Below the pieces are notes generated by a model that was not told the origin of the DNA, did no database searches, and saw only the letters and a list, made by a program, of their open reading frames with translations. A DNA stretch of 64,000 nt from Sulfurovum sp. (GTDB lineage: Bacteria > Campylobacterota > Campylobacteria > Campylobacterales > Sulfurovaceae), in the NCBI GenBank assembly GCA_026990595.1, contig JALXCZ010000004.1, forward strand, positions 26,047 to 90,046, in the 5' to 3' direction. Positions 8,093 through 18,506 of this stretch are shown here, one piece after another. The position numbers were made by a program, and so were the translations under genes. Each line of letters starts with the position of its first letter. Within the stretch, counting starts at the first letter, position 1.

Positions 8093-8770
8093 TTACAATC
8101 CTGAAATATATTCAGCCACTGCTTTCACATCTGCATCACTAAGTCCGGAAACCTGACCTTTCATCAACATCCCCATACCTGCAACATTTCTTGTACCTGC
8201 TTTATATTCAGCGATTTTTGTTTCAAGATCCGCTGCTGGTTGACCTGCAATTACTTCTGACTTTCCAAGTGCTTTTGTCTTACCGTCTTTACCGTGACAT
8301 CCTGCACATTTGGCAAATGCTGCTTTTCCTGCTTCATTTGCTGCCGGAGATACTGCTGCTTTTGCCGCATCTACTGCACCTGCTGCTGCTTTTGTTGAAT
8401 CAACCGCTGCTGCTGCCTTTTCTTTGGCTGCTTCAGTTGTCGCTGCTGCTCTCTCTTTGAGTGCTTGTGCCGCATCTGCCGCTTTTTGCGCTGCTGCTTC
8501 TTTTACTTCAGTTGCTTTTGCTGCTGCTGTATCTACCGCTTTAGCTGCTTCTTCTTTCACTGCTTCTGCCGCCTCAGATGCTTTTGCTTTTGTTGCTTCA
8601 ACCGCATTTGCAGTTGCTTCTTTTGCTGCATCTACCGCACCTGCTGCTGTATCTTTCACTGTTTCTGTTGCTTTAGCTGTTGCCTCTGCTGCTGCTTTCT
8701 TTGCATCTTCACCACATGCAGTAAATAATACTGCTGCTGCTACCAATGCAAGTACTGTAATCTTTTTCAT
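8093..8770 (-). CDS. lipoprotein c-type cytochrome with LEA-like alanine-rich domain
   Basis: The start at 8770 (MKKITVLALVAAAVLFTACGED) gives a lipoprotein signal ending in a lipobox cysteine; the upstream ATG at 8797 would hide it. In about 225 residues the protein has three parts: the lipid anchor, about 110 residues of Ala/Lys/Glu/Thr repeats with roughly 11-residue periodicity (as in LEA group 3 proteins), and a monohaem cytochrome c domain with CAGCH and a downstream Met-rich GMGMLMKG segment. The long helix probably acts as a spacer holding the haem away from the membrane. The redox partner is unknown. Confidence 0.85.
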   Translation of the reverse strand: MKKITVLALVAAAVLFTACGEDAKKAAAEATAKATETVKDTAAGAVDAAKEATANAVEATKAKASEAAEAVKEEAAKAVDTAAAKATEVKEAAAQKAADAAQALKERAAATTEAAKEKAAAAVDSTKAAAGAVDAAKAAVSPAANEAGKAAFAKCAGCHGKDGKTKALGKSEVIAGQPAADLETKIAEYKAGTRNVAGMGMLMKGQVSGLSDADVKAVAEYISGL

Positions 8771-8803
8771 ATCTATCCTTTGTATTTTGGTAGGCATATT
8801 ATA

Positions 8804-9385
8804 CTAAACTTTTTTAGGGTTTTTAATTAAAGTCTGTTTCAAAAGTTTTTTCCAAAGTGTACTGTCACTCCATTCACTCTGCACCTGCGGAGAAAAAATG
8901 ATCTCCTCCAAATTTATTTTTCCCATCAGTTCACTATGTGCATCTTCTTCAAATCCCTGCGCATACCCTGTTTCCGTCTCATGCACAATAATACTGTGAA
9001 GTCTTACTTCTCTCTCACCATTTTGCATATTTGTACATGCCAATATACGTTCTACCATTAGATAAATCACACGTGAAAACTGCTCTGCTGAAGGGGAAAC
9101 CGGTAGTTCTACCCATCTGTTAGAGTATTTTTTCATACTTTCTATATACTCTTTATCATCACCAGACCATAGTGTAATGGCATGATCAAAGGAGTCTATA
9201 AGCTCTTTTATATAAAGTTTAGTCAAGCCAAAATCATAGACCATTTGACCATTATCCAAATAGTTAGACTCCAATAAAACTTCAACTTTATAAGAGTGTC
9301 CATGGATATTTTCACTACAACGCTGTGTAGAACAGTCTCGCACAATGTGTGCATTTTCAAATTTAAAAAGTTTTCGTATTAACAT
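8804..9385 (-). CDS. queD: 6-carboxytetrahydropterin synthase QueD-like
   Basis: Member of the 6-pyruvoyltetrahydropterin synthase/QueD family, which converts dihydroneopterin triphosphate to 6-carboxytetrahydropterin in queuosine (7-deazaguanine) synthesis. In 193 residues the zinc histidines are visible: FENAHIVRDC at the N terminus and NIHGHSYKVEV (about 27-37). YDFGLTKLYIKELIDSFDHA (two adjoining blocks) and the C-terminal IIVHETETGYAQ catalytic region follow. It is longer than a minimal QueD because of a C-terminal extension after about residue 150. queE is in the window at 22192-22956 but not adjacent. Confidence 0.87.
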   Translation of the reverse strand: MLIRKLFKFENAHIVRDCSTQRCSENIHGHSYKVEVLLESNYLDNGQMVYDFGLTKLYIKELIDSFDHAITLWSGDDKEYIESMKKYSNRWVELPVSPSAEQFSRVIYLMVERILACTNMQNGEREVRLHSIIVHETETGYAQGFEEDAHSELMGKINLEEIIFSPQVQSEWSDSTLWKKLLKQTLIKNPKKV

Positions 9386-9517
9386 TGTAATCCTTAACAG
9401 GAGTAGTTAACTCTGATTTTAACCAATATACCTTAACTTTTCGACAATTCAGCCCAGCTTCCGAGCTACTTTTTGACTCAACAATCATTTGAAATAAATG
9501 GCTATGAGAAGTGCCTT

Positions 9518-9931
9518 TTATATCTTACACCCTTTCCCTGCAATATCTTCCAGACTTGATTCCCGAAACATCTTTTGTAATAAAAGCTTTGGTTCCATCC
9601 ACTGGTCATGAAGAGCACATTTACACATCCCATTACAAAACCCTATACCCAAAACACACTGTTCCTCCTGAATTGAATCATGAAATACATTTAAAATATC
9701 ATCAACTTTAATGTCTGAAGCTTTTTTACTTAGACTATATCCACCTTCTCGCCCTCTCATTGAAATGACCAGATCTGCTTTCACTAATTCAGTCATGATT
9801 TTTGTCAAAAATTTATAAGGTATCTGTAATACTTTAGCCAATTCTGTAGCATTTATCAGTGGAGAATCTTTTTTGTCAGCCATATAAGCCAACATTCGTA
9901 TCGCATATTGTGAGGTATTACTTAATTGCAT
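9518..9931 (-). CDS. Rrf2 family transcriptional regulator, NsrR-like
   Basis: A 137-residue Rrf2-type DNA-binding protein with the family N terminus (MQLSNTSQYAIRMLAYMAD), winged helix (ATELAKVLQIPYKFLTKIM) and wing motif MRGREGGYSLSK. Cysteines in the C-terminal third (QCVLGIGFCNGMCKCALH, about 93-110) can ligate an iron-sulfur cluster, as in NsrR or IscR. It is divergent from the norCBDQEF operon, across an intergenic region with two copies of a palindromic site. A nitric-oxide-sensing role is therefore a reasonable inference. An AAAGGGGT ribosome site precedes the start. Confidence 0.87.
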   Translation of the reverse strand: MQLSNTSQYAIRMLAYMADKKDSPLINATELAKVLQIPYKFLTKIMTELVKADLVISMRGREGGYSLSKKASDIKVDDILNVFHDSIQEEQCVLGIGFCNGMCKCALHDQWMEPKLLLQKMFRESSLEDIAGKGCKI

Positions 9932-9982
9932 ATGACCCCTTTAAATTTAACTTTGTACGTCATATTATAATACAAATAGTTT

Positions 9983-10050
9983 AATTACTACTTTAAGGTA
10001 GTATTAAAGAATACTAGCTAATATTCCAATTACTACTAAAAGGTAGAATT
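9983..10050. promoter_or_regulatory. candidate Rrf2 operators upstream of norC
   Basis: Two 23-base sites, 9983-10005 and 10028-10050, are identical at 20 of 23 positions and start 45 bases apart. Each has half-sites CTAC and GTAG around an A/T centre. Between them is a further inverted repeat, TAGTATT and AATACTA (9999-10016). The sites lie in the divergent promoter region of the Rrf2 gene and norC, and AAAAAAGGAGT before norC is its ribosome site. Binding by the adjacent Rrf2 protein is inferred. Confidence 0.6.
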
Positions 10051-10066
10051 TAAAAAAGGAGTATTT

Positions 10067-11892
<1,826 letters not shown>

Positions 11893-11893
11893 A

Positions 11894-13687
11894 ATGCTTA
11901 ACTACTGGCTTGAGTTTGAAGAAAGTATCGGTAAAAAATGGGATAAATATCTCAATAAAAAAGTACACAAACCTCACGAAGAGGCGCGTATATTCTTTGC
12001 CGATATCACCAAATCACTCCATATTTTTTACCACCTTTTAGGTGGTGAAAAAGCAAAAGATTTACAAGTTACAGATAAAAGACATCTCAAAGTATCACGA
12101 TCTATTTTAGAAAAAATTTCCTTTTTGGGAAAAGAGTTTTATCTGACATGGCAAGATGAGAAAGCCGTCTACCTTCCTGCATCATTCGCATATTTCAAGA
12201 CAAAAAAAGAAAATGAGATGCTTTACTACTGGCTTGTAGCAATGGCAACAAAAACCCGGATAAACAGCTTAAATTTACAGGAACAAAACATTCAGACAAG
12301 CCATTATCTTATAAATAAATACAGTGGATTTGCACTATTTTATAAAAATGCAACAGCCTATCTCAGTCAGGAATTTGAACAATTATCTTTTATTAACTCT
12401 TTTGAAAATTTGAAAGATGAAGCGTTAATAAAAGAGTATCCAAATCCCTTATGGATATACCCCTCCCCTCTAGAAAGCAATCTTATAAAACCTGTGGAAA
12501 ATGAAGATGATTTTCTAGAGGAACAAGAGCGGAATCCCAAAGATGAACTTGAAATGAAAAAACAGACAAATCAAGCTGACGATGATAGAGATACAGATGG
12601 TTTTTTGGCTTTTTTACCAGAATCATTGATGAGTATCTTTGAACAAGTCAATGTAGACAGACTTGAAGATGACAGCTTTGATGAAGACGCCTTGTATCAT
12701 GCAGAAGATTTGGATGAGATCACCATAGGAAAAAAACGGGCAAATCTCTCTTCACGTATCAAAATGGATTTAGACTTAAAGCCGGATATGACCGAAATAT
12801 ATCCTCTTGGAAAAGGACATTTGATTAATGAATGGGATTACAGAAAGAATGACTACCTTGTTAACTATGTCCGTATCAAACCACAAATCACCATCAATGT
12901 GGAGCCTGTTAAATTACCAAACAGACTAAAAAAAACTGTACGAAAAATTCAAAATGAATTAGATTTACTTGCACTTGACAGAATCAAAAATGATAAACTA
13001 CCATACGGAGATGAGCTAAATATTGATGAATGGATAAAGTATGTAAGCCATCAAAATAAATCGATGCATCATCAGAATTTCTACACAACGTATGAAAAGA
13101 CAACAAGAGATATAGCAACTCTTATCCTTGCTGATGTCTCTTTGTCTACAGACGGAGGGATCACGCAGGAGATAAGAATTATAGATGTGATTAAAGATGC
13201 GCTGATGGTTTTTAGTGAAGCACTTGAACGTTTGGAAGATAACTTTGCTATCTATTCTTTTTCCTCTTTGCAAAATAAAAAAGTCTTTTTTAATATCATT
13301 AAGAACTTTAAAGAAAAATATTCAGATAGGATTCGTGGACAAATTGAGAGTATGAAATCTCAATACTATACACGCCTTGGCGCCGCTATAAGAGAGAGTA
13401 CAAAAATTCTGGAAAAGCAACAAAATACAAATAAACTCCTCCTTATCATCAGCGATGGTAAGCCTAATGATGAAGACCGGTACGATGGAAGATACGGTAT
13501 TGAGGATACAAAAAAAGCTATCGAAGAGGTACGCAAAAAAGGTATTACACCTTTTTGTATCACTATCGATTTAGATGCAAAAGAATATCTCAACTACCTC
13601 TTTGGACACAATGGCTATGCCATTGTGAGAAATGGAGAGAAACTTCCAAAAATACTGCCGGAAATCTATATTAATTTAACAAAATAA
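11894..13687 (+). CDS. norD: NorD, von Willebrand factor A domain protein
   Basis: Accessory protein thought to act with the AAA+ protein NorQ in inserting the non-haem iron into NorB. The start is placed at 11894 (MLNYWLEFEESIGKKW), one base after the norB stop; earlier in-frame ATGs would run through the norB coding region. The 597-residue protein ends in a VWA domain (from about residue 400) with the MIDAS motif ADVSLSTD and later LLIISDGKPNDEDRYDGRYG. The middle region is acidic. Confidence 0.92.
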   Translation: MLNYWLEFEESIGKKWDKYLNKKVHKPHEEARIFFADITKSLHIFYHLLGGEKAKDLQVTDKRHLKVSRSILEKISFLGKEFYLTWQDEKAVYLPASFAYFKTKKENEMLYYWLVAMATKTRINSLNLQEQNIQTSHYLINKYSGFALFYKNATAYLSQEFEQLSFINSFENLKDEALIKEYPNPLWIYPSPLESNLIKPVENEDDFLEEQERNPKDELEMKKQTNQADDDRDTDGFLAFLPESLMSIFEQVNVDRLEDDSFDEDALYHAEDLDEITIGKKRANLSSRIKMDLDLKPDMTEIYPLGKGHLINEWDYRKNDYLVNYVRIKPQITINVEPVKLPNRLKKTVRKIQNELDLLALDRIKNDKLPYGDELNIDEWIKYVSHQNKSMHHQNFYTTYEKTTRDIATLILADVSLSTDGGITQEIRIIDVIKDALMVFSEALERLEDNFAIYSFSSLQNKKVFFNIIKNFKEKYSDRIRGQIESMKSQYYTRLGAAIRESTKILEKQQNTNKLLLIISDGKPNDEDRYDGRYGIEDTKKAIEEVRKKGITPFCITIDLDAKEYLNYLFGHNGYAIVRNGEKLPKILPEIYINLTK

Positions 13688-13697
13688 AGGAAACAAT

Positions 13698-14489
13698 ATG
13701 TCAAAAAGTTATTATTTACCTCAAGCAAATGAAGTGGAACTCTTTAAAGCTGCCGCACAGATGAATTTACCTATCTTGATTAAAGGTCCGACCGGATGTG
13801 GCAAGACAAGATTTATTGAGACAATGGGTGAAGAGCTTGGTAGAGATGTCTATACTGTTGTTTGTCACGATGACTTGAGTGCTGCAGACCTGCTTGGTCG
13901 TCATCTCATTAATGAAAATGGTACTTTTTGGCAGGATGGACCTCTTACAAAGGCTGTAAGACATGGTGGTATTTGCTATCTGGACGAGATTATAGAAGCA
14001 AGAAAAGACACAACTGTTATCTTACACTCCTTGGCAGATTACCGTAGAGTTTTACCTATAGACAGAACGGGAGAAGTCATAGAAGCACATCCAGACTTTA
14101 TGCTTGTAGTTTCCTATAATCCAGGTTATCAAAATGTTCTAAAGGGAATGAAACCCAGTACAAAACAGAGATTTATCTCATTAAGTTTTGATTATCCAAA
14201 AGAAGAAATAGAGATACAGGTACTTATAAAAGAGAGTGGTATTGATGAAGACACAGCAAAAAAACTCGTCTCAATTGCAGGTGAAATCCGCCAACTTGAT
14301 GATACCGATATACAAGAAGCAGTTTCAACAAGACTCCTTATCTATGCAGGAAAACTAATCACTAAAGGATTTAACCCCTATCAAGCCTGTATGCACTCTA
14401 TAGTAGAATCACTAAGCGATGAAAATGACGTTCTGAAAGTACTTGAAAAGCTGATTGCACTTCATTTTACAAAGGATACAGATGCCTGA
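13698..14489 (+). CDS. norQ: NorQ, MoxR-type AAA+ ATPase
   Basis: AAA+ ATPase of the MoxR/CbbQ/NorQ group, 263 residues, predicted to remodel NorB with NorD. Walker A is KGPTGCGKTRF (about 29-39), Walker B is ICYLDEI (about 92-98), and sensor 1 is VVSYNPG. The C-terminal CbbQ/NorQ domain contains VSTRLLIYAGKLI. norD ends 10 bases upstream, and the stop overlaps the norE start. Confidence 0.94.
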   Translation: MSKSYYLPQANEVELFKAAAQMNLPILIKGPTGCGKTRFIETMGEELGRDVYTVVCHDDLSAADLLGRHLINENGTFWQDGPLTKAVRHGGICYLDEIIEARKDTTVILHSLADYRRVLPIDRTGEVIEAHPDFMLVVSYNPGYQNVLKGMKPSTKQRFISLSFDYPKEEIEIQVLIKESGIDEDTAKKLVSIAGEIRQLDDTDIQEAVSTRLLIYAGKLITKGFNPYQACMHSIVESLSDENDVLKVLEKLIALHFTKDTDA

Positions 14490-15081
14490 CAATGCGGTAA
14501 AAAAAGAACTCTATCCTCCTGGGGATTTTGGCGTTTGGATCATTATTTATGTAGAACTTATTACGTTTGGTCTTTTCTTTATAGGTTATGCTTTTTCACG
14601 CAGAGCAAATCTTGAAATGTTTAACCACTCTCAACTGATGCTGGAGACAACATCAGGGTTTATCAATACCCTGTTTTTGGTAACAAGTAGCTATTTTGTG
14701 GTAAAAGCGGTCACAAGTATTCAAAACTTGACACATGATCGCCGTGAAGAGTTTAATAAAAAAGCATCCAAATGGTTACTGCTTGCTATGCTTTTTGGAG
14801 CTGGTTTTTTAGTCAATAAAATATTTGAATTTTCTCATATGTTTGGAGAAGGACTTTCCCTTAGTACGAACAAGTTCTTTATGTTTTATTTTATGTTGAC
14901 CGGCTTTCACTTTATGCATGTGCTTTTAGGAACCGTTATTTTATTTAACATTTTTCAAAGAACGAGAATTCATGGCTATACCGTTGAAGACCACAAAGGC
15001 ATAATAAGTGGTGCTGCCTATTGGCATATGGTCGATTTTTTATGGATTATTCTCTTTCCATTAGTATATATTATAAGATAA
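14482..15081 (+). CDS. norE: NorE, cytochrome c oxidase subunit III-like protein
   Basis: Integral membrane protein related to oxidase subunit III and found in nor clusters, where it supports NOR activity. The start at 14482 overlaps the norQ stop (ATGCCTGA arrangement); an earlier ATG at 14455 lies inside norQ. The 199-residue protein shows the family opening YPPGDFGVWIIIYVELITFG, about five transmembrane helices, and the motif GFHFMHVLLGTVIL. The C-terminal segment YWHMVDFLWIILFPLVYI is also typical. Confidence 0.9.
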   Translation: MPDNAVKKELYPPGDFGVWIIIYVELITFGLFFIGYAFSRRANLEMFNHSQLMLETTSGFINTLFLVTSSYFVVKAVTSIQNLTHDRREEFNKKASKWLLLAMLFGAGFLVNKIFEFSHMFGEGLSLSTNKFFMFYFMLTGFHFMHVLLGTVILFNIFQRTRIHGYTVEDHKGIISGAAYWHMVDFLWIILFPLVYIIR

Positions 15082-15090
15082 GGCAAAAAG

Positions 15091-15345
15091 ATGACAAAAA
15101 CTTTAGAAATTGTTTGGATAATTTTAGTGGGCTTGACTATTTTTGCTTACCTCTTGGGACATTTGCATTATATCAACAGCTTTTTTGTAGCCATACTGCT
15201 TGTAACAACATTTATAAAAGTACAGTTGGTATTGGATTATTTTATGGAACTCAAAAATGTTACGGGGAAATATAGATGGATACCAAGCATATGGCTTACC
15301 ATTGTTATTTCACTTATTGCTGTGGCATATTATCTACCCGCATAG
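15091..15345 (+). CDS. norF: NorF-like small membrane protein
   Basis: An 84-residue protein with three hydrophobic helices (about 5-25, 27-48 and 62-82) and the motif FIKVQLVLDYFMELKN, which resembles NorF and the subunit IV family of haem-copper oxidases. It closes the nor operon 9 bases after norE. Identity rests on position, size and this motif. Confidence 0.8.
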   Translation: MTKTLEIVWIILVGLTIFAYLLGHLHYINSFFVAILLVTTFIKVQLVLDYFMELKNVTGKYRWIPSIWLTIVISLIAVAYYLPA

Positions 15346-15356
15346 TATGCACTGAC

Positions 15357-15379
15357 CATACCTTCGAATCTAAGGTATG
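15357..15379. terminator. convergent hairpin after norF
   Basis: A perfect 8-bp stem, CATACCTT and AAGGTATG, with a 7-base loop sits where the nor operon and the flavin reductase gene converge. It overlaps the flavin reductase stop codon. It is probably a shared bidirectional terminator. Confidence 0.6.
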
Positions 15380-15966
15380 ACAGGCGCTTCTATCTCTTCA
15401 CCCAAAAAAGCATAACTCTTGCCTATACGTGCCACAGGATCAAATGAAATAGTCAATCTCTCTTTATCGGTAATGACCTCATCATCAACAAATATATGTT
15501 TGACATTTAAAACCAAAGGAATCGTACTGCCACCTCCCAAATCTATCTCTTGATTCAGTTCACAGACATAGGCACACGGTACCCCTTTTATCATAGGAGG
15601 ATAGCCCTCTGCCAAAGGCTTCGTTCCTATTGAAAAAAGTGCTGCTTCACTAAGTTCTTTATCTAATCCTTTAGAAGAAAAGTGCATCTTCTCTAAATCT
15701 TCCTCTTTTACCATACAAATAGTACATTTTTTGTGTTTACGTATGTTTGCCAATGTATCTTTAGGAGTACCATCAGGCTTATGTCCAACCGAAATAAGTA
15801 CAGAAGCAGGCTCAGAGGACAATCCTATAAAGTAGGAAAAAGGAGCAATATTCACTACCCCCTCATCTTCTGTCACAACCCATGCGATAGGTCTAGGTAT
15901 GATAGTTTGTGCCATCAGTTTGTAAGTTTCGTTTAACGTTTTATCTTTACATAGATCAAATATCAT
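15370..15966 (-). CDS. flavin reductase-like domain protein
   Basis: Member of the flavin reductase-like (FMN-binding split-barrel) family. Motifs in about 198 residues are IIPRPIAWVVTEDEGVVNIAPFSYF near the N terminus (two blocks), PASVLISVGHKPDGTPKDTLANI, and CAYVCELNQEI. These bind FMN in the family; the substrate is unknown. The start at 15966 is chosen because it follows GGAAGGT and forms an ATGA overlap with the upstream cytochrome gene. An ATG at 15981 would add five residues. Confidence 0.87.
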   Translation of the reverse strand: MIFDLCKDKTLNETYKLMAQTIIPRPIAWVVTEDEGVVNIAPFSYFIGLSSEPASVLISVGHKPDGTPKDTLANIRKHKKCTICMVKEEDLEKMHFSSKGLDKELSEAALFSIGTKPLAEGYPPMIKGVPCAYVCELNQEIDLGGGSTIPLVLNVKHIFVDDEVITDKERLTISFDPVARIGKSYAFLGEEIEAPVIP

Positions 15967-16715
15967 TTTTTTACCTTCCATGGTGTTTCTAGTCTGTTTT
16001 TAGCAGGTCTTGCCTCCTGTTTTTTGGAGGTATCTTTTTGTATCCATTGCTGCAATGTTAAAATATTCTCTTGTGTTAAGTGACTTTTAAATGCAGGCAT
16101 CATCACATGAAAGCCTTCCCATTTTCCATGACTTCCATTGGCAATAGTATCTTTTATCTCTTTGGCATTCCGTTTTGCAATCCTTGAAAAAGAGGGACCT
16201 ACCCCTTTTTTCTCAAAGCTATGACAGTTAAAACAACCACTTTTACGTGCTATTTGTTCCCCTTTTGGCAAGGCATCAAAATCCGCTTTTGCCTGCATCT
16301 GTTTGAGATACTTCTGCTGGTCATAAAAATCATACATATACGAAGCAATGGCTTCGAGTTCATCTTCAGTAACATTGCCTTTTTGCGATGGCATCACCCC
16401 GTAGGTTTTAAGGCTCTCTTTGTCACAGTATGATTTTTTAGCACTTGGGTGAATGACATAATCCTGCACAAAAGGGATAAACTTACTGTATTTTTCATCA
16501 TCCATAGTGATCTTCATAAAATCTTTCAAATGAAAGACTACAGCCATCATAGGTGGTGCCTTCTCATCTTCATATGTACTTGGTGGCATTTTCAGGTTAT
16601 GGCACACAGCACATTTTTCCTCTATCAGCGTCTCACCATCATACTTTATTTTTTTACCCTGATTAAAACACCCAGTCAATAACCATACGGCTATCATTGC
16701 TGCAACATAACGCAT
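15963..16715 (-). CDS. di-haem cytochrome c lipoprotein
   Basis: A 250-residue lipoprotein with signal MRYVAAMIAVWLLTGCFNQ and a lipobox cysteine at position 16. It has two c-type haem sites: CAVCH (about 35-39) and CFNCH (about 161-165), the latter followed by SFEKKGVGPSF. The second domain, with VMMPAF as a Met ligand candidate, looks like a class I cytochrome c. The first domain is atypical. The gene is translationally coupled to a flavin reductase-like gene by ATGA overlap, suggesting a joint redox role; the electron partner is not known. Confidence 0.85.
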   Translation of the reverse strand: MRYVAAMIAVWLLTGCFNQGKKIKYDGETLIEEKCAVCHNLKMPPSTYEDEKAPPMMAVVFHLKDFMKITMDDEKYSKFIPFVQDYVIHPSAKKSYCDKESLKTYGVMPSQKGNVTEDELEAIASYMYDFYDQQKYLKQMQAKADFDALPKGEQIARKSGCFNCHSFEKKGVGPSFSRIAKRNAKEIKDTIANGSHGKWEGFHVMMPAFKSHLTQENILTLQQWIQKDTSKKQEARPAKNRLETPWKVKK

Positions 16716-16729
16716 AGATTCTCCTTCGC

Positions 16730-17083
16730 TTAAAAAAGCTTTTTCACTTTATCCATCAAACCCTCTTTTTTATCAATGGTCTGTGTCTCTTCTGCTTCTT
16801 CCTGAGTATAGAATTCATCAGGTAAAGCATTTTCCGGTGTACCATCCACATTGACAACCACAAGTTCAGGATGTATTAACTCTCTTAGTTTTTTCTGTAC
16901 TACCATCTTGGTAGTCATTAAACTCATAGAACATCCATGACAAGTACCGGTAAGTTCAATATACACCGTACCATCTTTGGTACCTAAAAGTTTTATATCA
17001 CCTCCATGAGAGTTCACATATTCATTTACGGTAGGTAAATGATGCTTTACTGCTTCATAAATATCTTCATCTGAAAAAGTCAT
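16730..17083 (-). CDS. NifU C-terminal domain (Nfu-like) iron-sulfur protein
   Basis: Nfu-type scaffold or carrier for iron-sulfur clusters. The 117-residue protein has the Nfu domain in its first 80 residues: EAVKHHLPTVNEYVNSHGGDI, IELTGTCHGCSMSLMTTK with the CxxC cluster ligands (about 47-50), and a short basic tail. It is a stand-alone Nfu domain without the NifU N-terminal scaffold. The neighbours are a di-haem cytochrome and an MFS transporter. Confidence 0.9.
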   Translation of the reverse strand: MTFSDEDIYEAVKHHLPTVNEYVNSHGGDIKLLGTKDGTVYIELTGTCHGCSMSLMTTKMVVQKKLRELIHPELVVVNVDGTPENALPDEFYTQEEAEETQTIDKKEGLMDKVKKLF

Positions 17084-17107
17084 ACTATTATCCTCTATAT
17101 ATTCTGC

Positions 17108-18421
17108 TTATTTAAGCAATTTTCTAATTTCATCTTCATTAGTTTGGGTCTCATCATATTTCACCACTACCACATGTTCCGTATCGTTAATATACCACTC
17201 TTTACATCCTTTCAACTGATGCAGATCTTGATGTTTGGCATGGTCTGTATCATCCAAATGGATGTAAGCTATCTTTGTTTTTGCAGGATTATTCATGGAG
17301 ATGATCATCACAGCCCATGCCACACACAGCACTATAATACCATAAGAGATAACACTTAATGTTGTAAAATCAAGCAGCATACCGCCAATGAAACCACCAA
17401 TAAAGGTTCCAAAGTATCCAAAACTGTTAAAAATACCGAGCACTCGTCCTCTTTGATGAACTTTTGCATACTTCGAAGCCAATGACTGTAAAATAGGCTC
17501 CTGCATATTGAACCCTATAAAAAAGACTATCACCCCTGCACTAAAAAGCATACTTGTATGACTCATACCAATAAGCAGATAGGAGATAGCAAGAAAAAGA
17601 ACACCAAGAAGTAGAATGAGTTTATATTTTCCTTTTTTCTCTGCGATCATTGCCGCAGGTCCCATGGCTAAAATACCCACGATCATAGAAGGAAGATAAA
17701 TTTTATAAAGCTCTGCCTTCTCCCAGCCATAGGTTTTAACCAATACGATCGGAATGATCATAAAGGCAAATGTCATAAACCCTTTTACCAGCATATTGGT
17801 AATATTCATCTTCATCAAATCTTTATTTTCAAACAGTTTGAATTTGTCACTTTCCAAGTAGGTATGCTTGATAACAGGAGGATTTGGAACATATTTTATC
17901 AAAATAAAAATAGAGAGCAACGCTAAAAAGGTCACAAAAAAGAAAAGGGTCGGCACACCACCAAAGTGTGCTGCAATAGTAGGACCTGCCACCATAGAAA
18001 GGGCAAATGCCATACCTATGCTTCCTCCCATGATCGCCATAGCTTTACCACGTTCTTCTTCATGTACCACATCACTAATAGTCGCTGTAATCACAGAACC
18101 TATGGCTCCAGCCCCCTGAAGCAGCCGCCCAAGAAGCAACGTATAGACATCTGTAGCTAACCCAGCCACCAATGAACCAATAGCAAAAATGATCAACCCG
18201 ACAATAATGGTCTTTTTTCTTCCTATCTTGTCACTGATCGTACCAAACGGCACCTGAAACAACATTTGGGTAATAGCATACCCACCGATAATAATACCCA
18301 CCATCGTATGACTGGAATTTGGCATATTGAGTGCATAAATGGACAGCACAGGAAGTACAATAAACAACCCGAACATTCTCAGGGAGATAATGAGGTTGAG
18401 CGGTAGAATTTTTTTAAACAT
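17108..18421 (-). CDS. MFS transporter with C-terminal soluble extension
   Basis: Major facilitator superfamily permease of about 437 residues with 12 helices and the motif GTISDKIGRKKTIIVG between helices 2 and 3. The start is placed at 18421, with GAAGGAAAG upstream; an ATG at 18451 has poorer context. After helix 12 a soluble tail of about 55 residues contains WYINDTEHVVVVKYDETQ, which resembles a small ferredoxin-like (HMA-like) fold, but without a CxxC metal motif. A Fur-like box lies in its promoter. Substrate unknown; export of a drug or iron chelator is possible. Confidence 0.87.
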   Translation of the reverse strand: MFKKILPLNLIISLRMFGLFIVLPVLSIYALNMPNSSHTMVGIIIGGYAITQMLFQVPFGTISDKIGRKKTIIVGLIIFAIGSLVAGLATDVYTLLLGRLLQGAGAIGSVITATISDVVHEEERGKAMAIMGGSIGMAFALSMVAGPTIAAHFGGVPTLFFFVTFLALLSIFILIKYVPNPPVIKHTYLESDKFKLFENKDLMKMNITNMLVKGFMTFAFMIIPIVLVKTYGWEKAELYKIYLPSMIVGILAMGPAAMIAEKKGKYKLILLLGVLFLAISYLLIGMSHTSMLFSAGVIVFFIGFNMQEPILQSLASKYAKVHQRGRVLGIFNSFGYFGTFIGGFIGGMLLDFTTLSVISYGIIVLCVAWAVMIISMNNPAKTKIAYIHLDDTDHAKHQDLHQLKGCKEWYINDTEHVVVVKYDETQTNEDEIRKLLK

Positions 18422-18454
18422 GGTTTCTTTCCTTCTAGTATTTTTAAACATATC

Positions 18455-18489
18455 ATTATAGATAAGTTAGGTTAATGATAATTATTACT
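18455..18489 (-). promoter_or_regulatory. promoter with Fur-like box upstream of MFS gene
   Basis: A TATAAT -10 lies at 18455-18460 on the minus strand. The 19-base site at 18471-18489 matches the classical Fur consensus (GATAATGATAATCATTATC) at about 15 positions, with the central AATGATAAT intact. It would cover the -35 region of this promoter, as expected for repression by iron-bound Fur. Confidence 0.5.
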
Positions 18490-18506
18490 TTATCGTATGT
18501 TACTCT

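Noticed and set aside
8310..8807. 165-codon alanine-rich open frame on the plus strand
   Set aside because: It is the antisense of the Ala-rich lipoprotein cytochrome. GC-rich repeat codons keep the opposite strand open, and it has no ribosome site or family signature.
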